Assembly: GCF_051192575.1 (NCBI RefSeq)
Contig: NZ_JBPJSQ010000013.1
Span: 10,929-74,928 of the forward strand
Origin: Aestuariimicrobium soli
GTDB taxonomy: Bacteria > Actinomycetota > Actinomycetes > Propionibacteriales > Propionibacteriaceae
Length of the DNA: 64,000 nt
Direction of reading: 5' to 3'
Positions within the stretch are counted from its first letter, which is position 1, and the number at the start of each line of letters is the position of its first letter. Shown here in pieces: positions 34,201 to 42,379 of this stretch. The notes below the pieces were generated by a model that did not search any database, was not told the origin of the DNA, and saw only the letters and a program-made list of their open reading frames with translations. The position numbers and the translations under genes were made by a program.

Positions 34201-34935
34201 GTGGGAACCATTTTCCTCTCCGAGGTCGTCGGCACGGCGATGCTGCTGCTTCTCGGTGGCGGCGTCGTCGCCAACAACATCCTTCCCCTCAACAAGGGCA
34301 AGGGAACCGGCTTCCTGATGGTCAACTTCGGCTGGGGCCTCGCGGTCTTCGCCGGTGTGCTGGTCGCCTACAAGTCGGGCGGACACCTGAACCCCGCCGT
34401 GACCCTCGGCCTGCTGGCGTCGGGCAACCACATGCCCTTCGGCACCGTGCTGACCTACCTGGCGGGTGAGTTCGTGGGCGCCTTCCTCGGTGCCGTGCTC
34501 TGCTGGCTGTGCTACAAGGAGCAGTTCGACGCCGCCGAGGATCCCGGTCTGAAGCTGGGCGTCTTCTCGACCGGCCCCGAGAGCCGCAACGCCGTGTGGA
34601 ACCTGATCACCGAGATCATCGCCACCTTCGTGCTGGTCTTCGTCGTCATCGGCGCAGGCAAGTTCACCGCCGCCGGCGAGGGTGGCCCGGCCAACCTCGG
34701 CTGGCTCGGGGCGCTCGGTGTCGCCCTGCTGGTCGTCGGCATCGGCGCCTCGCTCGGTGGCCCCACCGGGTACGCCATCAACCCCGCCCGTGACCTCAGC
34801 CCCCGCATCGCTCACGCGATCCTGCCCATCAAGGGCAAGGGCAGTTCAGACTGGGGTTACGCCTGGGTGCCGGTCGTGGGCCCGATCATCGGCGGTCTGA
34901 TCGCCGGTGGCCTCAGCCACGTGCTGCTCCCCTGA
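34201..34935 (+). CDS. glpF: Glycerol uptake facilitator (aquaglyceroporin)
   Basis: A 244-residue MIP channel with six helices and both NPA boxes: GGHLNPAVTLGLL and GYAINPARDLSPRI. Asp after the second NPAR (NPARD) is the mark of glycerol-conducting rather than water-only channels. Extracellular loop residues suit GlpF. GTG at 34201 is chosen because the upstream frame encodes a Pro/Arg/Gly-rich peptide and crosses the leader repeats. It is followed after 50 bases by glpK, so glycerol enters and is trapped as glycerol 3-phosphate. Control by the divergent SorC regulator is likely. Confidence 0.93.
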   Translation: MGTIFLSEVVGTAMLLLLGGGVVANNILPLNKGKGTGFLMVNFGWGLAVFAGVLVAYKSGGHLNPAVTLGLLASGNHMPFGTVLTYLAGEFVGAFLGAVLCWLCYKEQFDAAEDPGLKLGVFSTGPESRNAVWNLITEIIATFVLVFVVIGAGKFTAAGEGGPANLGWLGALGVALLVVGIGASLGGPTGYAINPARDLSPRIAHAILPIKGKGSSDWGYAWVPVVGPIIGGLIAGGLSHVLLP

Positions 34936-34985
34936 GCTCGTCCGCACTGTCAACCAACGCACTCAAAGAAGAGGAATCCGTATCC

Positions 34986-36503
34986 ATGAGCGACACCAAG
35001 TACATCCTGGCCATCGATCAGGGCACCACCAGCTCGCGAGCCATCGTCTTCGACCACTCCGGCCAGATCGTGGCGACCGGGCAGAAGGAGCACGAGCAGA
35101 TCTTCCCCCGTGCCGGCTGGGTCGAGCACAACCCCAAGGAGATCTGGGACAACGTGCGCGAGGTCGTGGGCATGGCCCTGTCGAAGGCCTCGGTGAACCA
35201 CCAGCAGATCGCTGCCGTGGGCATCACCAACCAGCGCGAGACCACCGTGGTGTGGAACAAGGAGACCGGTGAGCCGGTCTACAACGCCATCGTCTGGCAG
35301 GACACCCGCACCCAGAAGATCGTCGAGGAACTCGGCGGCGGCAACCAGGACAAGTACCGCGACCGCGTGGGCCTGCCCCTGGCCACCTACTTCTGTGGCC
35401 CCAAGGTGAAGTGGATCCTCGACAACGTCGAGGGTGCGCGCGCCGATGCCGAGGCCGGCAAGCTCGTGATGGGCACCATCGACTCGTGGGTCGTGTGGAA
35501 CATGACCGGCGGCGTCGACGGCGGCATCCACATCACCGACATCACCAACGCCTCGCGCACCATGCTGATGGACCTCAAGAGCCTCAGCTGGGACGCCGAC
35601 ATCTGCGCCGACATGACGATCCCGATGAGCATGCTCCCCGAGATCAAGTCCTGTTCCGAGGTCTACGGCGACGGACGACCTCAGGGTCTGCTCCCCGGCG
35701 TGCCGATCGCGGGCATCCTCGGCGACCAGCAGGCGGCCACCTTCGGCCAGGCCTGCTTCGAGAAGGGCATGGCGAAGAACACCTACGGCACCGGCTGCTT
35801 CATGATCATGAACACCGGCAAGGAGATCGTGCCGTCGACCAATGGTCTGCTGACCGTGCCCGTCTACAAGATCGGTGACGGCGAGACCGTCTACGGTCTC
35901 GAGGGCTCGATCGCCGTCACCGGTTCGCTGGTGCAGTGGCTGCGCGACAACCTGAAGATGTTCTCGTCGGCCCCCGAGATCGAGGAACTGGCGGCCACCG
36001 TCGAGGACAACGGGGGCGCCTACTTCGTGCCGGCGTTCTCGGGCCTGTTCGCCCCCTACTGGAAGTCGGACGCTCGCGGCGCGATCGTCGGTCTGACCCG
36101 CTACGTGAACCGTGGCCACATCGCCCGCGCCGTGTTGGAGGCCACCGCCTTCCAGACCCGCGAGGTGCTGGACGCCATGGAGGCCGACTCGGGTGCCAAG
36201 CTGCAGGAGCTCAAGGTTGACGGTGGCATGACCGCCAACGAGACCCTGATGCAGTTCCAGGCCGACATGGTCGGGGTGCCGGTGGTTCGTCCGGTGGTGG
36301 CCGAGACCACCGCCCTGGGCGCCGCCTACGCCGCCGGCATCGCGGTCGGCTACTGGTCGGGCGAGCAGGACGTCATCGACAACTGGGCCGAGGACAAGCG
36401 CTGGACGCCCGCGATGGACGACGAGGAGCGCGACCGCCAGTACCGCCTGTGGAAGAAGGCCGTCACCCGCACCTTCGATTGGGTCGATGACGACGTGAAG
36501 TGA
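34986..36503 (+). CDS. glpK: Glycerol kinase
   Basis: A 505-residue FGGY kinase of normal length that phosphorylates glycerol. Motifs: YILAIDQGTTSSRAIVFDHSG at the N-terminus, PRAGWVEHNPKEIW, NQRETTVVW (Arg/Glu glycerol contacts), GVPIAGILGDQQAATFGQ (catalytic Asp), YGTGCFMIMNTG, and LKVDGGMTANETLMQFQAD near the end. GAAGAGG at good spacing precedes the ATG. It forms an operon with glpF; no glpD is visible in the window. Confidence 0.96.
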   Translation: MSDTKYILAIDQGTTSSRAIVFDHSGQIVATGQKEHEQIFPRAGWVEHNPKEIWDNVREVVGMALSKASVNHQQIAAVGITNQRETTVVWNKETGEPVYNAIVWQDTRTQKIVEELGGGNQDKYRDRVGLPLATYFCGPKVKWILDNVEGARADAEAGKLVMGTIDSWVVWNMTGGVDGGIHITDITNASRTMLMDLKSLSWDADICADMTIPMSMLPEIKSCSEVYGDGRPQGLLPGVPIAGILGDQQAATFGQACFEKGMAKNTYGTGCFMIMNTGKEIVPSTNGLLTVPVYKIGDGETVYGLEGSIAVTGSLVQWLRDNLKMFSSAPEIEELAATVEDNGGAYFVPAFSGLFAPYWKSDARGAIVGLTRYVNRGHIARAVLEATAFQTREVLDAMEADSGAKLQELKVDGGMTANETLMQFQADMVGVPVVRPVVAETTALGAAYAAGIAVGYWSGEQDVIDNWAEDKRWTPAMDDEERDRQYRLWKKAVTRTFDWVDDDVK

Positions 36504-36544
36504 TCGTCGGGAACTGCACTTCCTGATCGCGATCCGTTTTGGTC

Positions 36545-36591
36545 TCACGGTGCGAGTTCTTGCCACCAGCTGGCAAGAACTCGCACCGTGA
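36545..36591. terminator. 47-base perfect palindrome after glpK
   Basis: Two perfect 21-bp arms around a 5-base loop (CCAGC), 42 bases past the glpK stop; the left arm begins TCACGGTGCGAG. A transcript would form a very stable hairpin that could end transcription between glpK and the convergent small gene at 36656. It lacks a T-tract, so a repeat-element origin is also possible. Confidence 0.65.
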
Positions 36592-36655
36592 CGCCGTTAT
36601 GGAGCGGTGAGGGCGGGGTACCCCCGTGCATGAGGGCCCGTGCGTGAGGGCCGGC

Positions 36656-36913
36656 TCAGTGGGCCTGGGTCTCGCGGATCCCGAGGCCCGGCTTGTCGTA
36701 GTGGGCCGGGGGATTCGTCCCGAAACTGCCCAGGGACGAGCGCCGCTCGACCTCGTCGAAGGCCTGCTTCGCCTCCGCGGCCAGCTCGCCAGCATTGCGA
36801 TGGGCGACCTCGGAGCGCAGGGCGGCCGTGATGCGGGCCGTGACATCGGGTGGCATGGTCAGGTCTGGCTCCTCGCGGAGCACCTCGCTGACCCAGTCAG
36901 AGGTGGCGTTCAT
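36656..36913 (-). CDS. Small conserved-looking protein of unknown function
   Basis: An 85-residue acidic, mostly helical protein starting MNATSDWVSEVLREEPDLTMPPDVTARITAALRSEV, with no membrane segment. ATG at 36913 has CTGGAGAATC upstream. It lies downstream of sigM and the PH-like protein gene on the same strand. The MPPDVTARITAAL helix resembles stretches that follow the sigma-binding region in actinobacterial anti-sigma proteins, so it might be a shortened relative of RsmA, the SigM partner in mycobacteria. That is only a guess from position and pattern. Confidence 0.6.
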   Translation of the reverse strand: MNATSDWVSEVLREEPDLTMPPDVTARITAALRSEVAHRNAGELAAEAKQAFDEVERRSSLGSFGTNPPAHYDKPGLGIRETQAH

Positions 36914-37066
36914 GATTCTCCAGACAGTACGCGCCCCGGGTTCTGCGGAACCCCGGGATCGGGGAAGGACAACGGACGGTGCTGGACCGTGATGGACCAG
37001 CGGCACGTCCTGTTGGACGACGCCCGCACCCCCGTCGGTTCCCACCCCCGTCGGTTTCCATCCATG

Positions 37067-37612
37067 TCAGATCAGCTTCTCGTCGAGCAGGTGGTCGAAG
37101 TAGCGCTGGGCCTTGGTGTCGTACTCGGTCTCGGGGGCGAACCAACCGGTCCACGCGAACAGTGTCGAGTGCCCCCGCTCCAGGCGCGAACACGGCACCC
37201 AGATCGACTTCCCGGCGCGGGTCTGGATCGTGAAGTCCGGACGACGGCCGTTGAACTGGTAGCGCACCTTCACGACGTCGGCGGCGTCGACCTCGTGCAT
37301 GCGCACATGGTTCCGCACGGCCAGGACGCGGCCCTTCGCCTGCATGAACGCTCGCGCGTCCCACCAGACCGAGGCCGCGTAGACGGCCCACACGATCACG
37401 CCGGCCAGCACCAGCCACCAGGTGTCTCGTCCGCCGATCAGGCCGATCACGGCGAAGGCGACCACGATCACCAGACCGCGGATCAGCCGCTCGCGGGGGC
37501 TCTTCAGGGGCGGCAGGGGGTCGGCCTCGAGCAATTCGGTGCGGGTGACCACCGGGGCCGGGGGCGGCGAGGGGGTGTCCTCGTCCGGCATCGCCAGGGG
37601 TTCATCCACCAT
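37067..37612 (-). CDS. Two-helix membrane protein with PH-like domain
   Basis: A 181-residue protein with a Pro-rich cytoplasmic start, two adjacent transmembrane helices (about 45-80: LIRGLVIVVAFAVIGLIGG and WWLVLAGVIVWAVYAAS), and a C-terminal soluble domain (GRVLAVRNHVRMHEVDAADVVKVRYQFNGRRPDFTIQTRAGKSIWVPCSRLE) of the bacterial PH-like type. Function unknown. The start overlaps the sigM stop by 11 bases; later GTG 37609 or ATG 37591 starts are possible. Position in the sigM operon hints at envelope-stress duty. Confidence 0.72.
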   Translation of the reverse strand: MVDEPLAMPDEDTPSPPPAPVVTRTELLEADPLPPLKSPRERLIRGLVIVVAFAVIGLIGGRDTWWLVLAGVIVWAVYAASVWWDARAFMQAKGRVLAVRNHVRMHEVDAADVVKVRYQFNGRRPDFTIQTRAGKSIWVPCSRLERGHSTLFAWTGWFAPETEYDTKAQRYFDHLLDEKLI

Positions 37613-38189
37613 GGCGCAGGTGCTCCAGCAGGGGGGCGAGCCGGGCTCGTCCGCGCGAACAACGGGACTTCACGGTGCCCACCGCGCAGCCCAGGATCGT
37701 GGCGGCCTCCTCGACGGAGTAGCCCTGCATGTCGACCAGCACCAGCGCGGCCCGTTGGTCGGCATTGATTTCGCCGAGGGCCTGGGCCACGTCGGAGGCA
37801 GTCTCCTGCTGGCTGATCTCGTCCTGCAGGTCGCCCGACTCGGCCAGCTTGAGGTCGTGGTCGGGGTTCTCGGGCATGGCCTGGGTGGCACGCACCTTGT
37901 TGCGGCGCATCCGGTCGAGGCAGGCGTTCACCACGATGCGGTGCAGCCAGGTGGTGACCGCGGCCTGACCGCGGAAGGAATCGGCCCGGCGGAACGCCGA
38001 GATCATCGCGTCCTGCAGCGCATCGGCCGCCTCGTCGGGGTTGCGCATCGTGCGCAGGGCCACGGCCCACAGCCGGTCGCGATGGCGGGTGAACAGCAAC
38101 TCGAAGGCGTGCTCGTCCCCCTCGACGTGCAGGGCCAGCAGTTCGGCGTCGCTGGCGCTGTCGAGGTCGTCGTGCAGCAGGGAGGTCAC
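37602..38189 (-). CDS. sigM: ECF RNA polymerase sigma factor, SigM type
   Basis: A 195-residue ECF sigma factor. Region 2: HAFELLFTRHRDRLWAVALRTMRNPDEAADALQDAMISAFRRADSFRGQAAVTTWLHRIVVN. Region 4: LGEINADQRAALVLVDMQGYSVEEAATILGCAVGTVKSRCSRGRARL. The GTG start overlaps the pseudokinase stop (GTGA), exactly as in the sigM loci of other actinobacteria, where sigM follows the MurJ/pseudokinase gene. It likely directs envelope or redox stress genes. A dedicated anti-sigma of the RsmA type is not evident, unless it is the 85-residue protein at 36656. Confidence 0.9.
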   Translation of the reverse strand: MTSLLHDDLDSASDAELLALHVEGDEHAFELLFTRHRDRLWAVALRTMRNPDEAADALQDAMISAFRRADSFRGQAAVTTWLHRIVVNACLDRMRRNKVRATQAMPENPDHDLKLAESGDLQDEISQQETASDVAQALGEINADQRAALVLVDMQGYSVEEAATILGCAVGTVKSRCSRGRARLAPLLEHLRHGG

Positions 38190-40267
38190 GTGGTCACTTC
38201 CATCTCGGCAATGGCAGCACGGTACCGGCCCTCGTCCACCTTGGGCAGCGAGGTCAGGTACACGAGCACGAAGCGGGTGGTCACGGGCGTCGCCGGCTTC
38301 AGCGTGACCGACGTGCCGGCGGACCCGTTGTTGGCGACCTGCTTCCACCGCTCCACCGTGGTCATGTCGGGCGTGGTCACCGACGATGCGTTCCCCTGCG
38401 GCACGTACAGGGCCACCGCGGTCGGCTGCCCCTGCAGGGTGAGCTTCACGGCCCCGACGGCGACCGGCTGCCCCAGATCGACGACCAGACCGACGCCGGG
38501 CTTGAGCCCGCCCAGTTTGGGGTTGCCGCGGTAGGTGAGCGTCGTCCAGGCGGTTGACGGCTTGCCGTCCCACGCGAGGGCGATCAGGTTGGGGTTCTCC
38601 TCGGTGTTGCCGCCGTCGGCCTCGGGGTCGAAGTCGTCGACCTTGGCGATCGGCAGCTTCTGCGCGGCGGTCGGGCTGGGCGAACCCGCGGCGCCCTCGT
38701 CGCCCTTGCGTGACTGGCGCAGGCCGACGGCGACCAGGCCGACGATGGCGCTGAGCACGACCAGACCGATGAGCAGTCGCAGCCACGGGCGGTGGGGTCG
38801 CGGCCGCTGGCGCGGGTTGTCGGGCCCGTAGACCCCGTCGTGGGCCGCCATCACCACGGTGCCCCGGTCGTCAAACTCGGCGTCATCCAACCCGTCGTCG
38901 TCGTACTCGTCGTCAAACCCGGTGTCGTCGCGGTCGTCGGACCCCCACCCGGCTCCGTCCGCGCTCCGGGGGGACGAGGCCGTCGCCGGGGTGTGCGGCG
39001 GCCGCGGGCCGGTGCCGGCGATGTCGGCCACGTCGCTGAGGGTGTCGTCGATGCCGACCCGGGTCTGCGGGTGCCTGACCCGGTGCTCGAGATCGGCGGA
39101 GGCGTCCGCGGTGCCGAGCACCCGCGACAGGGCCTGGTCGATCTGGTGGGCCGACCGCAGCGGGGTGCCGCCCAGGCGCGGTCGTTCGTGCAGCACCTGG
39201 TCGCAGACCTGGTCGAGTGCCGGCGAGACGCCCGCCCGCACCTGCCGCGGCGTCAACCAGCCCTTGGTGTCGAAGGGCGCCGGACGAAGCCCCCACCAAG
39301 TGCGGTCGGTCTCGTCCATGGTGGGCCAGCGCGTCACCAGGCAGGCGTAGAGCAACTGCCCCAGCGCCCGCACATCGGCCTCCTCGCGTTCCGACCAGGC
39401 GACGTCGGGGGTCTCGTCCGGTGCGAGGGCGGCGTCGATCAGGAAGCCGACGATCTTGACGCTGCCGGTGGCGGTGACCACCACCGTGTCGGGGTTGAGG
39501 CGACGGTGGAACAGGCCGGCGGCGTGCATGGGTGTGAGGGCATCGGCGAGTTCGCGGACGACCCACCCGGCCTCGATCACGCTCAGCGGACCCTGGCGCA
39601 ACACCTTCTCGAGTGACTGCCCGGGCACGTACTCGCAGACCACGTAGGTGCCGTCGTCCTCGTCGTCGGCGACGGCGTCGAGCACCCGCAGGAAGCGGGA
39701 ATCCGTGGCGATGGCCGCCTTCCGGGCGGCCTCGAGCACGGCATCGCGGCGGGGGTCGTCGTCCGCGATGGAGTGCACCAGCACCGGCCGCGACAGCTTG
39801 GTGTCGAAGGCGCGCCAGGTGGCGGTGCCGCGCCGCTGCGTCAGCTGTTCCTCCAGCCGGTAGCGGTCGGCGATCAGCAGGTTGACGTGCCCCGACGGGA
39901 TCAGTTCGTCGGGGTCGTCGACCACCTCGGACGACCGCCGGACGCCGTCTCCGGGAGCGCGCCTCGACGCCGTGACGGCCGCGAACACCTGGGTCGCCTC
40001 GCCGTCGTCGAAGGAGGGCGTCCAGGTCTGGGTGGCCCCCAGGTCGTCCGCCTGATCGGGTTGCTGGGTGTCGGGCTGCTGGGTGTCGGGCTGGGGCTGG
40101 GTGGGCTCGTCGGTGACGGGCTCGTCCGACGGGGGGTAGGAATCCGGGGTGTCCGACCAGGAGTCCCAGACCGGCGGCTGGTAGTCGCGTCCGCCTGATG
40201 AGTCACCCGACGGCGTGTCGCCCGTCGGCGGGACGCCCGGGGTGGCGGCGTCGTCGTCGGGGGTCAT
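38186..40267 (-). CDS. MurJ-type pseudokinase with C-terminal discoidin-like domain
   Basis: A 693-residue membrane protein. After an acidic Pro/Gln-rich start comes a kinase fold (about 110-390) that lacks catalytic residues. The VAIK lysine position reads VLVHSI, the HRD motif reads HRRLNPD, and DFG reads GFL. A transmembrane helix (about 520-545) precedes an extracellular jelly-roll domain (ALAWDGKPSTAWTTLTYRG, VVDLGQPVAVGAVKLTLQG). This equals the C-terminal half of mycobacterial MviN (MurJ), where the pseudokinase binds FhaA and restrains lipid II flipping. Here no MurJ part is fused or adjacent. GTG-coupled to sigM. Confidence 0.85.
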   Translation of the reverse strand: MTPDDDAATPGVPPTGDTPSGDSSGGRDYQPPVWDSWSDTPDSYPPSDEPVTDEPTQPQPDTQQPDTQQPDQADDLGATQTWTPSFDDGEATQVFAAVTASRRAPGDGVRRSSEVVDDPDELIPSGHVNLLIADRYRLEEQLTQRRGTATWRAFDTKLSRPVLVHSIADDDPRRDAVLEAARKAAIATDSRFLRVLDAVADDEDDGTYVVCEYVPGQSLEKVLRQGPLSVIEAGWVVRELADALTPMHAAGLFHRRLNPDTVVVTATGSVKIVGFLIDAALAPDETPDVAWSEREEADVRALGQLLYACLVTRWPTMDETDRTWWGLRPAPFDTKGWLTPRQVRAGVSPALDQVCDQVLHERPRLGGTPLRSAHQIDQALSRVLGTADASADLEHRVRHPQTRVGIDDTLSDVADIAGTGPRPPHTPATASSPRSADGAGWGSDDRDDTGFDDEYDDDGLDDAEFDDRGTVVMAAHDGVYGPDNPRQRPRPHRPWLRLLIGLVVLSAIVGLVAVGLRQSRKGDEGAAGSPSPTAAQKLPIAKVDDFDPEADGGNTEENPNLIALAWDGKPSTAWTTLTYRGNPKLGGLKPGVGLVVDLGQPVAVGAVKLTLQGQPTAVALYVPQGNASSVTTPDMTTVERWKQVANNGSAGTSVTLKPATPVTTRFVLVYLTSLPKVDEGRYRAAIAEMEVTT

Positions 40268-40305
40268 GCCCCCCAGTATGTCGGGGTGCGGTCGCGATGG
40301 GGAGT

Positions 40306-42375
40306 TCACGGGTGCGGGCGTGTTCCCAAGTCGTCGCGGGTGACGAAGTCGTCCCCGCCGTTCGGGGCGGTGGCGGCGGTGCCGCGTGCGGGGGCCAGGG
40401 CGCGCTCCCGACGCACCTGCCGGATGCGCAGCGCCGTCGCTGCGAGTACCACCACGCCCGAGATGACGATCACGACCCAGCCCACTCGTCCCAACGAGTT
40501 CGCGGTCAGGGTGAAACGGTGTTCCTGCCCCACGGGCACGCCGCCGGAGGTCTGCAGGGATGCCCGCACCGTCAACGCGCCGTTGGTGTGGGCGTCCACC
40601 GTGAACGTGTAGGAGCGACTGGCGTGGGGTTCGATGGTCAGCACCTCGGTGGGCGGCAGCGAGATGCGCTGAGCGTTCTCGGAGGTGAACACGACCCGCA
40701 CGGCGACCGGCTGGTCGGTGTTGTTGACGACGGTGATCGGCAGCAGCGTGCGCGGTTCCGAGACCACGAAGTTCTCGGCGCTGACGATGCGCACGTCCTG
40801 CTGCGCGAGCACCGGAATGCCCGTGCGCAGGGTGTGCAGGTAGGCCAGTCGCTGCGCCGACGTGAAGGCGGACGAGCACGCCCGCGACAGGGCGACGCTG
40901 GCCTGCACGGCGCCGTCGGCACTGTTGCCGCGCAGGTCGGCCGCCTGGGTGAGCCGGCGGGTGGTGTCGTCCAACCGCACCCACCAGTCGTCGCTGGCGG
41001 CGGCGCCGGCCTGGGCCTTGGGCCACGCGATCGCGCCGGGAGACACCGTCAGCTGCGAGACCCCCACCAGCTGGGTGATCGGGGCCAACGCCTGCTGCAC
41101 GGCGGTGGGCAGCTGGTCAGAAGTGGTGACGATCTCGGTCGAGGGGTCGAGCAGGAGTTCGGAGAGGGCTCGTCCGACCTGTTGGGGGGCCGAGTTGCTG
41201 GGGGCGGGCCCCGGTCCGCCGGACCCCAGACGGCTGTCGGTGCGCACCACCATCAGGTCGCCGACCTGCTGGCGGGCCGGCCCGGTGCCGGTGCGCAGCA
41301 CGAGCAGGCGGGGAGCCAACGGGGTCACGTAGTCGACGAAGCTGGCGTCGACGGCGCGGGCGGGAACCACCGCCAGGGGCAGGTGGGCCAGGTCGTGGTC
41401 ACCCGGCAGGGCCCGGGCGGCGCGCACCACCATGTCGGGCTGGTGTTCCTGATGTCCCAGGGCCAGATCGGGATTGCCGTAGGGCAGGCGGTACACCTCG
41501 GCGGTCGTGAGCAGGGCGTCGAAGCGCTGCAGGAACTCGCGGGCCAGCTGACTGCCGTCGGTGGTGGTGCGACCGTCGGCCAGACGGTAACCGCCGTCGG
41601 CGCTCATCGCGGTGAGTTCGTCATACAACGAGGGGTCGATCAGCACCGTCGCCCCGGTCTGGCCGGCCCGCTGGATGAGCTGCCGCAGGCGCCCCCGCAG
41701 CTCGCTGGCGAGATGGGTGTCGGTGAAGGACCCGTCCGGCAGCAACGACGGGGCCGACGACAACTCCACCAGCGAGGCGCGCTTGACCTGGGCCGGCATC
41801 GTCATGGGGGCGAAGTAGCGCGCCCGTCCGACCGTGTGGTTGGTGCCCCCCGCGGGGGTGGCGCGCACGTGCACGCCGAGCAGGCGCACGCCGCCGGTCG
41901 GGTCGTCGGGGGTGATCGTGCCCAGGTCGAGCTGGTCGACGCGGGCGCTGACGGTGAAACTGGCCTTCTCGCCCGGGGCGAAGCTGGGGTCGTCGTCGGT
42001 GGTGATGTTGAACAGGTTCTGCTCGGGCTCGGTGCCGTCGACGCCCATGCGCTCGCCGAAGGGGACGTCCCACGGGCTGGCGGCGGCGGACTGCAGCTCG
42101 GCGGTCGTGGCGATCGGGTCGCGGGAGCGCCAGAACGACACCTGCACCCCCGACATCGCCACCTTCGAGGTGTTGGTCACCTCACCGGTGATGGTGATGC
42201 GGGCCTTGGGGTCGGTGGGCACGACCTGGGGGCTGACCAGGGTGAGGGTGATGTCGACCTCGGTCGGGTCGTCCGCTCGCGCGGTCAGCGGGGTGGCGAG
42301 CACGCCGGTCAGGGCCACGAGGCAGGCAGCCAGCAGCGTCACCAGACGGCCGACGGCGCTGTTGTGGCTCCTCAC
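40306..42375 (-). CDS. DUF6049 family exported membrane protein
   Basis: A 689-residue protein with a signal peptide (AACLVALTGVLATPLTARA, cleavage near residue 34), a large extracellular region (Ig-like beta strands then LLVLRTGTG- and LLLDPSTEIV-type segments), and a C-terminal helix VGWVVIVISGVVVLAATALRI with a basic tail. It matches the protein encoded between pcnA and murJ in actinobacteria (Rv3909 in M. tuberculosis), probably part of the lipid II export or envelope machinery. GTG start at 42375, 4 bases after the pcnA stop. Confidence 0.84.
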   Translation of the reverse strand: MRSHNSAVGRLVTLLAACLVALTGVLATPLTARADDPTEVDITLTLVSPQVVPTDPKARITITGEVTNTSKVAMSGVQVSFWRSRDPIATTAELQSAAASPWDVPFGERMGVDGTEPEQNLFNITTDDDPSFAPGEKASFTVSARVDQLDLGTITPDDPTGGVRLLGVHVRATPAGGTNHTVGRARYFAPMTMPAQVKRASLVELSSAPSLLPDGSFTDTHLASELRGRLRQLIQRAGQTGATVLIDPSLYDELTAMSADGGYRLADGRTTTDGSQLAREFLQRFDALLTTAEVYRLPYGNPDLALGHQEHQPDMVVRAARALPGDHDLAHLPLAVVPARAVDASFVDYVTPLAPRLLVLRTGTGPARQQVGDLMVVRTDSRLGSGGPGPAPSNSAPQQVGRALSELLLDPSTEIVTTSDQLPTAVQQALAPITQLVGVSQLTVSPGAIAWPKAQAGAAASDDWWVRLDDTTRRLTQAADLRGNSADGAVQASVALSRACSSAFTSAQRLAYLHTLRTGIPVLAQQDVRIVSAENFVVSEPRTLLPITVVNNTDQPVAVRVVFTSENAQRISLPPTEVLTIEPHASRSYTFTVDAHTNGALTVRASLQTSGGVPVGQEHRFTLTANSLGRVGWVVIVISGVVVLAATALRIRQVRRERALAPARGTAATAPNGGDDFVTRDDLGTRPHP

Positions 42376-42379
42376 CCGT

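Noticed and set aside
31025..34318. Very long open frame on the plus strand (over 1,000 codons) opposite the debranching and SorC genes
   Set aside because: It is a shadow of high-GC genes on the other strand: no recognisable domain, Arg/Gly/His-rich composition, and no ribosome site.
6692..36503. Integrative element carrying the catabolic genes
   Set aside because: No integrase, relaxase, att-like direct repeats or tRNA gene at either border; base composition looks like the surroundings.
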